Origin: Anaerobacterium chartisolvens
GTDB lineage: Bacteria; Bacillota; Clostridia; Acetivibrionales; DSM-27016
Reading direction: 5' to 3'
Assembly: GCF_003337415.1 (NCBI RefSeq)
Contig: NZ_QPJT01000002.1
Location: 175,385 to 239,384, forward strand
Length of the DNA stretch: 64,000 nt
The translations under genes and the position numbers were made by a program. Below the pieces are notes generated by a model, which did not search any database, was not told the DNA's origin, and worked only from the letters and a program-made list of their open reading frames with translations. Shown here in pieces: positions 17,177 through 25,100 of this stretch. Position 1 is the first letter of the stretch. Each line of letters starts with the position of its first letter.

Positions 17177-18271
17177 ATGGGTATAAACCACTTTGAACAG
17201 GCATGGGCAAGAAAGGAGAGCAGTGTTCTCGGGTATCATAAATTTACGGCAAGAAAAAAAGCCGTAATAATGCTTCTTTTTTTACTCATTGCCATTGCTT
17301 CAATGTTTGCGGTAAATGCGGGATCAGCCGAGCTTAATGTGCTTCAGGTGGTTCAGGCGGTCTTAGGATATGGTACGGACATTTCCGCCCTCGTAATATG
17401 GCAGATTCGTCTGCCGAGAATTGTGGCCGCCATTATAGCAGGAGCGGGGTTATCTGTTGCAGGCTGTGTAATGCAGAATAACTTAAGAAACCCTCTGGCA
17501 TCCCCGTCAACCCTTGGAATATCAAATGCGGCGGCCTTTGGAGCAAATCTTGCCATTATTGTCTTCGGTGCCGGAAGTATTCAGAGCGCCGGGGCTGACG
17601 CGGTAATTATAAATAATCCGTATGTGGTTACGTCTTTTGCTTTTGTGTGGGCTATGGTGGGAATGGCAATTATACTGCTTTTGGCAAGACTGCGCGGGTT
17701 TTCACCCGAGGCAATGGTTCTAGCCGGCGTTGCTCTAAGCTCGCTTTTTTCGGCGGGAACCATGCTGATCCAGTATTTTGCTCAGGATGTACAAATAGCG
17801 GCGGCGGTTTTCTGGACATTTGGAGATCTAGGAAGGGTTTCGTGGAGAGAGGTAATTATTCTGGCATGTCTCATAAGCCTGTCATTGGTTTATTTCATTC
17901 TCAGGAGATGGGATTATAATGCTCTTGACAGCGGAGAGGAGACTGCAAAGGGTCTGGGAGTCCATGTTGAAAATGTGCGTCTGGGAGGAATGTTTGTCGC
18001 GTCCTTAATTACTGCCGCAGCGGTTTCTTTTGTGGGGATTATAGGCTTTATAGGTCTGGTGGGCCCGCAAATAATGAGGAGAATAGTAGGGGGGGACCAT
18101 CGCTATCTCATCCCTGCGTCGGCGCTTATGGGCTCCCTTTTGCTGCTGGTTTCCGATACTCTGGCGCGGACCATGCTTGCGCCTGTGGTGCTGCCCGTGG
18201 GAGCAATTACCTCCTTTTTCGGCGCCCCGCTGTTTCTTTATTTACTTGCGAGGGGGCATAGTAAAAAATGA
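17177..18271 (+). CDS. FecCD-family ABC transporter permease (second importer)
   Basis: 364 residues, 3 bp after the fmdE-family gene. About ten membrane helices and family signatures LPRIVAAIIAGAGLSVAGCV, NLRNPLASPSTLGISNAAAFG and GIIGFIGLVGPQIMRR. A longer loop near residues 120-145 distinguishes it from the upstream BtuC-like protein. Substrates of this family are corrinoids, ferric siderophores or haem. It overlaps the ATPase gene by 4 bp. Confidence 0.87.
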   Translation: MGINHFEQAWARKESSVLGYHKFTARKKAVIMLLFLLIAIASMFAVNAGSAELNVLQVVQAVLGYGTDISALVIWQIRLPRIVAAIIAGAGLSVAGCVMQNNLRNPLASPSTLGISNAAAFGANLAIIVFGAGSIQSAGADAVIINNPYVVTSFAFVWAMVGMAIILLLARLRGFSPEAMVLAGVALSSLFSAGTMLIQYFAQDVQIAAAVFWTFGDLGRVSWREVIILACLISLSLVYFILRRWDYNALDSGEETAKGLGVHVENVRLGGMFVASLITAAAVSFVGIIGFIGLVGPQIMRRIVGGDHRYLIPASALMGSLLLLVSDTLARTMLAPVVLPVGAITSFFGAPLFLYLLARGHSKK

Positions 18272-19020
18272 TATTGACGGTTGAAGGCCTGTCATTTAAA
18301 TATCCGGGCCGTGAAGTAATCCGGGATGCAAATTTTTCTGTTTCAAAGGGGGATTTTCTTGCGGTGCTGGGGACTAACGGGGCGGGGAAATCTACTTTGC
18401 TAAAATGCATGGGCCGGGTTTTAAAGCCTTATAAGGGCACGGTTTATGTTGGAGGCGATGACGCGCTAAGCCTTGGCAGAAGGGAGCTGGCAAAAAGGAT
18501 AGGCTATGTGGCGCAGCGCAATGAAAGTGTCAGAACCACTGTTTTTGATGCAGTGCTGCTCGGAAGGAAGCCGTATATACAATGGGAGGCTTCCCAAAAG
18601 GATCTGGAAATTGCCCGCGAGGCTTTACAAATGCTTGAGCTGGAGAAGTATTCCCTAAGATACCTCAATGAATTAAGCGGGGGAGAGCAGCAGAAGGTGG
18701 CGATAGCAAGGGCAATGGCTCAGAAGCCGGAGCTTCTGCTTCTTGACGAGCCTACAAGCAGTCTGGATTTGAAAAATCAGCTTGAGGTGGCTAAAATTAT
18801 AAAAAGGGCAGTTAAGGATCGGCATATTGCCGCGGTTGTCATAATGCATGATGTCAATCTGGCAATACGCTTTGCCGATAAGTTTCTGCTGCTGAAGGAC
18901 GGGGAAATTTTTACGGCGGGAGGCATTGAGGTTATGACTGCCGGGAATATTGAAGATGTCTATTCTGTTCGTGTGCAAGTCGGCAGAATAGGGGACGTTC
19001 CTGTTGTAGTGCCTGTATAA
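18268..19020 (+). CDS. FecE/BtuD-type ABC transporter ATPase (second importer)
   Basis: 250 residues with Walker A GTNGAGKST, signature LSGGEQQKV, Walker B LLLLDEP and the switch His in VIMHDVN. It is coupled to the upstream permease by an ATGA overlap and followed 54 bp later by the binding-protein gene. It completes a second class II importer in the same neighbourhood as the B12 system. Confidence 0.88.
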   Translation: MILTVEGLSFKYPGREVIRDANFSVSKGDFLAVLGTNGAGKSTLLKCMGRVLKPYKGTVYVGGDDALSLGRRELAKRIGYVAQRNESVRTTVFDAVLLGRKPYIQWEASQKDLEIAREALQMLELEKYSLRYLNELSGGEQQKVAIARAMAQKPELLLLDEPTSSLDLKNQLEVAKIIKRAVKDRHIAAVVIMHDVNLAIRFADKFLLLKDGEIFTAGGIEVMTAGNIEDVYSVRVQVGRIGDVPVVVPV

Positions 19021-19074
19021 GTTAGCTCAAAGTACAATTAATTTAACTAATAAATTCAGGGGGATGTGTTAAGA

Positions 19075-20184
19075 ATGAATAAGATAAATAGGTCTTTAAT
19101 AATTATAATGCTTGTGTGTGTGTCAATGGCTTTCGGGGCTTGCTCCTCAAAGCCTGCCGGGGGTGCGGCATCACACACGGATAAGGTTACTGTTACCGAT
19201 GCTCTGGGAAGGCAGGTTGAGATTAATTCCGCGGCGAAGAGGGTGGTGGCTGTCGGGCCGGGTGCTTTAAGGCTGTGCTGCTATTTCAACAGCATTGATA
19301 TGATAGTTGGCGTTGAGCAAATGGACAAGAACGAAGCTCAGGGAAAGCCTTATGTTATGGCAAACCCATCCTTAGCAAGCCTTCCTGTGATAGGTCCGGG
19401 TGGGCCCAACAATGCGCCTGATCCCGAAAAGATACTTGCGGCTAAGCCTGAAGTGATTTTCACCACCTATGCATCGGACAAGGCTGCCGCAGACAGCCTG
19501 CAGGCAAAGACAGGAATACCTGTGGCTGCAATAAGCTACGGAAAAACCTCTGTGTTTTCTCCCGAGGTGTACTCCTCGTTAAGGCTGATAGGAAAGCTTA
19601 CGGGAAAGGAGAAAAGGGCCGAGGAGCTTGTAGAGTATATGGAGAAATGCAAAAATGATTTGGATTCTAGGACAAAGGATATTCCCGACGGCATGAAGCC
19701 TTCCGCCTATATAGGAGGGCTTGGAATGAAAGGGGCTCATGGCATTGAAAGCACACAGGGCAGATATGCGCTGTTTGATGCGGTACACGCAAATAATGTG
19801 GCGGACGAGACGGGAAAAACAGGGACGGTTATGATAGATAAAGAAAAGCTGCTGCAGTGGAATCCTGATAAAATATTTATAGATGGAAGCGGGCTGCAAA
19901 TGGTTAAGGAGGACTACAGTAAGAACCCGTCATATTATGGGGCACTTTCGGCGTTTAAAAACGGAGAGATATACTCACAGCTTCCCTATAATTTTTATAC
20001 AACAAACATCGATACCGCTATGGCGGACGCATACTATATAGGAAAGGTTCTGTACCCCGGGCAGTTTGAGGATGTTGAGCCGGGGGGAAAGGCGAATGAG
20101 ATATATAAATTCCTTGTGGGACAGGAGCTGTATGCACAGATGGCGGAAAGCTACGGTGAGTTTAAAAAGCTGACCCTTCCATAA
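19075..20184 (+). CDS. Iron/cobalamin-complex-type substrate-binding lipoprotein
   Basis: Start taken at ATG 19075 (369 residues, GGGGGATG site); an in-frame GTG lies 9 bp upstream. Signal peptide with lipobox AFGAC, then a Gly/Ser-rich linker. Class III binding-protein features include VTVTDALGRQVEIN, KRVVAVGPGALRLCCYF, and DPEKILAAKPEVIFTTY. This subfamily (about 370 residues, with a YNFYTTNIDTAMADAYY segment) differs from the shorter BtuF-like protein upstream. Substrate unknown. Confidence 0.82.
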   Translation: MNKINRSLIIIMLVCVSMAFGACSSKPAGGAASHTDKVTVTDALGRQVEINSAAKRVVAVGPGALRLCCYFNSIDMIVGVEQMDKNEAQGKPYVMANPSLASLPVIGPGGPNNAPDPEKILAAKPEVIFTTYASDKAAADSLQAKTGIPVAAISYGKTSVFSPEVYSSLRLIGKLTGKEKRAEELVEYMEKCKNDLDSRTKDIPDGMKPSAYIGGLGMKGAHGIESTQGRYALFDAVHANNVADETGKTGTVMIDKEKLLQWNPDKIFIDGSGLQMVKEDYSKNPSYYGALSAFKNGEIYSQLPYNFYTTNIDTAMADAYYIGKVLYPGQFEDVEPGGKANEIYKFLVGQELYAQMAESYGEFKKLTLP

Positions 20185-20250
20185 GCTTAATAAAAATTGC
20201 TGAAAAATGGCCTTTAAGTAATATTGTTAACCCCGAGCTTTTGGTATAGA

Positions 20251-20278
20251 ATAAATTATGTGTATTTGCATAATTTAT
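20251..20278. promoter_or_regulatory. 10-bp inverted repeat upstream of the nucleotidyltransferase-like pair
   Basis: ATAAATTATG (20251-20260) and CATAATTTAT (20269-20278) form a perfect palindrome with an 8-nt spacer, 22 bp before the next start codon and without a U-tract. An operator for autoregulation is possible. Confidence 0.4.
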
Positions 20279-20300
20279 TGCTCATGCTGTTTATGGAGGA

Positions 20301-20816
20301 GTGGCTGTGGAAAATAAAAGCAGGGATATTTTAATACAAATACTGAGGGACATGGATGATTTCGCTGAAATGAAAGGCATTGATTATCCTCCTATATACC
20401 TGCTTGGAGGATCGGGATGTATTGTCGGTGAGTATTTAAGCAGAGCGACTACAGATTTTGACCTGCTTGATATGGAATATGCTTCAAGTATGGGCAGGCT
20501 GCTGAGAATACTTGACAGATATGACTTTCTTGATTTGTGCCTTACAACCATACCTCAGGACTTTACAAGCAGGGCGAAGAAAATTCAGGACTATAAAAAT
20601 GTTTTTGTGCTTTCAAGGGAAGATATTATTTTAAGTAAGGTCGGCAGGTATTCACAAAAAGACATAGAGGATATTTCAATTCTCATTGAGAAAGCCGACA
20701 GAGCTTTGCTTGCGGAATTGATAGATAAGGTTGTGAACAGGGAGGATTTAGCTGAACGAGTTAAATCGGCTTTCACGGTAAATTTGAAGCTGTTCAGGGA
20801 GAGCTTTTATGTATAA
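20301..20816 (+). CDS. Nucleotidyltransferase-like protein (DUF6036 type)
   Basis: 171 residues from GTG 20301 (GGAGGA site). The YLLGGSGCIVGEYL stretch followed by TTDFDLLD matches the GG...D-x-D signature of the nucleotidyltransferase fold, as in DUF6036 and AbiEii-like proteins. The second half is mostly helical. Its stop overlaps the next gene by 8 bp, so the two are coupled. The pair layout resembles a toxin-antitoxin module, but neither member is a clear match to a characterised toxin. Confidence 0.6.
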   Translation: MAVENKSRDILIQILRDMDDFAEMKGIDYPPIYLLGGSGCIVGEYLSRATTDFDLLDMEYASSMGRLLRILDRYDFLDLCLTTIPQDFTSRAKKIQDYKNVFVLSREDIILSKVGRYSQKDIEDISILIEKADRALLAELIDKVVNREDLAERVKSAFTVNLKLFRESFYV

Positions 20817-21159
20817 GCAGTTTTGTAAAAACCTACGTCATTTTATAAGCATTATGGAGAGTGATGGCGGCGAAGAAAGCAGCAGGAGAAAAAATGCCGA
20901 GGCTTTGCTGCCTCTTGCTGATATTGAGGAGTATAAGAAATACAAGGACAGCAAAAAAGAGGAGTATAGAAGAATTTCAAGCTTAATTTATGACATTTCG
21001 AGGTATTCGGAGGAATACCCTTCATTAAAAAGGCTGGTGTGGGAGCTGTGGGCCTATGGATTCGATATCGGGCAGGCAAATGAGGAATTTGAGAGGACCT
21101 ATGAAGCAAAGGAGGTTGCAAGGCTTGCAGACCTTATGCTAAGTACCCATTATTTTTGA
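20809..21159 (+). CDS. Small helical partner of the nucleotidyltransferase-like gene (hypothetical)
   Basis: 116 residues, predicted mostly alpha-helical, rich in Glu, Lys and Tyr, with no membrane segment or recognisable domain. It starts within the end of the upstream gene (8-bp overlap), indicating translational coupling and probably a joint function. I do not recognise the family. Confidence 0.6.
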   Translation: MYKQFCKNLRHFISIMESDGGEESSRRKNAEALLPLADIEEYKKYKDSKKEEYRRISSLIYDISRYSEEYPSLKRLVWELWAYGFDIGQANEEFERTYEAKEVARLADLMLSTHYF

Positions 21160-21196
21160 ATGTGAAAAATACATATGAATAATTGGAGGCTGTATT

Positions 21197-21706
21197 ATGG
21201 ACAATTTGACCGACACAAGGGCAGACGGCTTTAAGCTTAGATTTGCCGAAGAGGCAGATGTATCTTTAATTTTAGAATTTATCAAGGAGCTGGCCGAATA
21301 TGAGAATCTTTTGGATCAGGTAAAGGCAACCCAGGAGACTTTGCGGGAGTCAATATTTAAACGCAGGGTCGCGGAGGTTGTTATAGCGGAATATGAGAAT
21401 AGGCCTGTAGGATATGTATTGTTTTTTCATAATTTTTCTACCTTTGAGGGACTTCCCGGAATATATATCGAGGATTTATACGTAAGACCCGAGCTGCGTG
21501 GAAAGGGATTGGGGAAGCTGCTGCTGTCGTTCATGGCAGAGCTGGCTGTGGAGAGGAATTGTGCAAGGCTTGAGTGGGCCTGTCTGGATTGGAATGAGCC
21601 ATCCATCAGCTTCTATAAGAAAATGGGGGCGGCTGCTATGGATGAATGGACGGTCTACAGGGTCAGCGGCAGAGCTTTGAACGATCTGGCAAACCGATAT
21701 ATATAG
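21197..21706 (+). CDS. GNAT-family N-acetyltransferase (SSAT-like)
   Basis: 169 residues. The acetyl-CoA-binding motif A is intact (YVRPELRGKGLGKLLL). The segment HNFSTFEGLPGIYIEDLYV and the late SFYKKMGAAAMDEW closely resemble diamine/spermidine N1-acetyltransferase-like proteins. Acetylation of polyamines or another small amine is inferred. A ribosome site TTGGAGG precedes the start. The MITE-like element begins 4 bp after its stop codon. Confidence 0.8.
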   Translation: MDNLTDTRADGFKLRFAEEADVSLILEFIKELAEYENLLDQVKATQETLRESIFKRRVAEVVIAEYENRPVGYVLFFHNFSTFEGLPGIYIEDLYVRPELRGKGLGKLLLSFMAELAVERNCARLEWACLDWNEPSISFYKKMGAAAMDEWTVYRVSGRALNDLANRYI

Positions 21707-21709
21707 GAT

Positions 21710-21894
21710 GCGATAAAGATTTTACAAACATAGAGGATATAATTGCTTACAGAAATTTTTAACTACAACGAAAAGACGCCTTGCGGGGAAATGTCTCACG
21801 GGTATGTCATCAGGCGCTTTTCTTAGATGTATTCCTTACGGGTCAAAAAAATTTCTTCCATCAAGTTATATCCTCCATGTAAAATCTTTATCGC
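21710..21894. mobile_element. 185-bp MITE-like inverted-repeat element
   Basis: Both ends begin GCGATAAAGATTTTACA when read inward, and continue to GAGGATATAA with small differences. An inner stem GAAAAG-CGCC (21770-21780) / GGCG-CTTTTC (21813-21822) lies near the middle. No coding capacity. Its right-hand 75 bp is repeated, inverted, at 37498-37574 and its ends recur at 57439-57506. Flanks are TATATA-rich. No transposase gene with matching ends is in the window. Confidence 0.7.
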
Positions 21895-21954
21895 TACACA
21901 TATAGGCCAAAAAAGCCCCGCAATTGTAAAACAAAAAATTAAAAGCTGATTTCT

Positions 21955-22000
21955 AAAGTCTTAAATGGAATGTATTTATGTTCTATTTTAAGACTTTTTT
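21955..22000. terminator. Strong hairpin with U-tract
   Basis: Perfect 11-bp arms AAAGTCTTAAA (21955-21965) and TTTAAGACTTT (21987-21997) followed by T residues. It separates the GNAT/MITE region from the polyketide synthase genes. Confidence 0.65.
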
Positions 22001-22055
22001 ATTTAAAAATATTACATTTACAACAATAATTTAACTTAATAGCATTATAATGAAT

Positions 22056-22082
22056 TTGACTTGAACATTCATATATGATAAT
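22056..22082 (+). promoter_or_regulatory. Candidate promoter of the Pfa-like cluster
   Basis: TTGACT (22056-22061) and GATAAT (22077-22082), spacer 15 bp, in a very AT-rich leader 34 bp before the first start codon. The spacing is suboptimal, so the call is tentative. Confidence 0.35.
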
Positions 22083-22115
22083 TTCTATTTAATACTAATT
22101 ATTAAGGAGAAATGT

Positions 22116-25100
22116 ATGGAAAAACATATTGCCGTTATAGGGATTGGAGCTTTGTTTCCGGATGCAGTGGATTTAAGTGAATACTGGAGCAATATACTGA
22201 GCCGGAAGAATTGCATAAAGGACATTCCGGCAGATTACTGGAATTTAGAGGATTTTTATGACGCTGATCCGTCAGCAAGAGACAAGACCTATGGATATAA
22301 AGCAGGAGTTGTGTCTCCCATAGATTTTGATTCTGCTGAATTTGGAATTCCTCCTAAGGTTATGGAGTCGGTAGCTGTGGATCAGCTGTTTGCTCTGGTA
22401 GTGGCAAAGCAGGCGCTGATGGATGCCGATATGATAGGAGAGAATGCCAAGCCGTTCAACCGTGATAAGACGGGTGTTATACTTGCTGCCGGACTTGGAA
22501 AGACTGCCTTTTCGCTGAGCCACCGTCTTGAAGCTCCAAGAATACGTAAAATACTTATAAACAGCGGAGTTCCTGAGGATATTGCAGAAAGGGTTATTGA
22601 ACGCTTCAGGGATGTTGAGCTTGACTGGAATGAGGCATGTAACCCGGGATACCTTGCAAATGTGGTTGCAGGAAGGATTTCCAACCGTTTTGATTTTTCA
22701 GGAACTAATTGTACGGTGGATGCCGCTTGTGCCAGCAGCCTGTCTGCGGTAAAGTATGCAATTCATGAGCTGCAGTCCAAAAGCTGCGATATCGTATTGA
22801 CAGGGGGAGTGAATCTTGATTGCAGCGCCTTTTCCTTTATTTCGTTTTCCAAGACCCCTGCAATATCAAAATCAAATCTTTCAAGACCCTTTGACAAGGA
22901 CACCGACGGAATGATTATGGGTGACGGAATAGGAATGATGGTTTTAAAGAGACTGGAGGATGCCGAAAGAGACGGGGACAGGATTTATGCAGTAATCCGT
23001 TCTGTAGGTGCGTCGGGCGACGGAAAGGCCAAGAGCATTTTTGCACCCAGCAGAGAAGGCCAGATAAAGGTAATGGAAAGGGCATATGAACAGGCGGAGA
23101 TAGATCCGAAAACAATCGGACTTATAGAAGCACACGGCACGGGAACCGAGCGGGGGGACGAGTCGGAGGCGAGTTCTCTTATTGCCTTTTTCAGAAGCTA
23201 TAGTGCAGACGACGAATCAATAGGCTTAGGAAGCGTGAAGAGTCAGATAGGACATGCCCGTCTGGCTGCAGGAGCAGCGGGAATGATTAAGGCTATTATG
23301 GCGCTGCATCATAAGATATTGCCGCCTACCATTAATGTTGACAGCCCCTCAGCTCTATTAAAAGATTCACCCTTATATATTATAAATAAACCACGGCCAT
23401 GGATTGTAAACAGAAGCAATCCTGTGAGGAGGGCCGGCGTAAGTGCCTTTGGCTTTGGAGGCACTAATTTTCATGTTGTGCTTGAGGAGTATGGAGGAGA
23501 CCACAAGGGAGCGTACAGAATGCATCATATGCCCAGAGAGGTGGTTATCCATGCAGGTTCAAGAGAGAATTTAGCCAGGCTTTGCGAGGGCTTGATAAAG
23601 GAGCTTTCGGAGAATGGCAGGGCAGTGCTTGACAGGTTGGCGGCGGGCGAAGGGGAAATTCCGGCTGAGGATGCCAGAATAGGCTTTGTTGCAAAGGACG
23701 CTGAGGATGCATACAGCATTCTGCAAACGGCATTGCCTCTGCTTAAAAACAAAACTGAAGAGCAGTGGGATCACCCTGCCTTGGGCATATACTACAGAGA
23801 AAGAGCTGTTGAGGTCGAGGGAAGTGTAGTGGCTCTTTTCCCGGGACAGGGCTCACAGTATGTTGAAATGCTTGGCAGCCTGGCGCAGAACTATCCTGAT
23901 ATGCGCTCTATGCTTGAATTAGTGGATAATGCTTTGCTGGATAACAATGATGTGCCTGTTTCGTCCATTATTTATCCCGCTTCAATGTATGAAAAGGAAA
24001 GGCTTGAGGAGCTTGGACAAAAATTAACGCTGACGCGCTATACACAGCCTGCCCTTGCCGCGGTGTGCGGCGGCATCTACAAAATATTGGAGGGAAGGGG
24101 CTTTAGGGCGGATTACTTTATGGGTCACAGCTTTGGCGAGCTGACATCGCTTTGGGCCGCCGGAGCTATACACGACACCGAATACGCACGGCTTTCCGTT
24201 ATGAGGGGCAGCCTTATGTCGGGAGGGCTGTCGCATCAAGAGGACAGAGGCTCTATGCTGGCCATAGGGGCTGATTTGCAAACGGCAAGGGATCTTATAT
24301 CCGGCTTTAGCGGAATTTGCATAGCAAATGAGAATTCCCCCTCGCAAATAATCGTTTCGGGGGATAGCGGACAAATAGAACAATTAGACAAAAAATTAAA
24401 GGAAGAAAATATAAGAGGAAAGAGGCTGAATGTTTCCGGAGCGTTCCATTCCCCTCTTATGAAGGAGGCCCAGCAAGCTTTTTCGGAGGTTATAAAAAGC
24501 AGCTCCTTCCATGACATAGAAAGTAATGTTTTTTGCAATGCTACCGCACAGCTCTACCCTGAAAGCTCCTCAGATATAAAGGACATATTCGCGCGGCAGA
24601 TTATAAGCCCCGTACTGTTTCAGAGCGCGATTGAAAAAATATATGGTGCAGGAGGCAGAATATTTGTAGAAATAGGGCCTAAAAAGGTGCTGAGCTCTTT
24701 AGTAGAGCAAATTCTCGGTAAAAAGGATTGCCATATTTTAAGCATAAACCCTTCTTCGGGGACAGATGCCGAAGTACAGATGCGCCAGACGCTGGTAAGG
24801 CTGAAGGTGCTGGGCATGAATTTGAAGGAGGACGGGTATCAGAGAAAGCTTTGTGTATCCGGCAAGGCTAAAAGTATTTCAACATATACCGTAAAGCCTA
24901 CTCTGTTTTTTACTCCTGAGAAGCAGAAGAAAATGGATAGGGCTCTTGATGAGGTGGATGATGTTTGTTTAAAAAGGCCCCTGCCCTTTGCAGGGGAGCC
25001 GGAAGTAATAGAAGATGGAGGAGGCAGTGCAATGACAGGCGGTAAAAGTGAGGAAGTAAGGACAGTATATGAGGCCCCGACACAAGAGGGGGAAACAAAA

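Noticed and set aside
18989-19007. AGGGGACGTTCCTGTTG resembling the REP-like core
   Set aside because: It encodes the natural GDVPVV end of an ABC ATPase and differs at several bases; chance similarity is more likely.
21710-21894. Riboswitch or small RNA upstream of the Pfa genes
   Set aside because: The ends recur inverted at two other unrelated places and a terminator separates it from the synthase genes, so a repeat element is the simpler reading.
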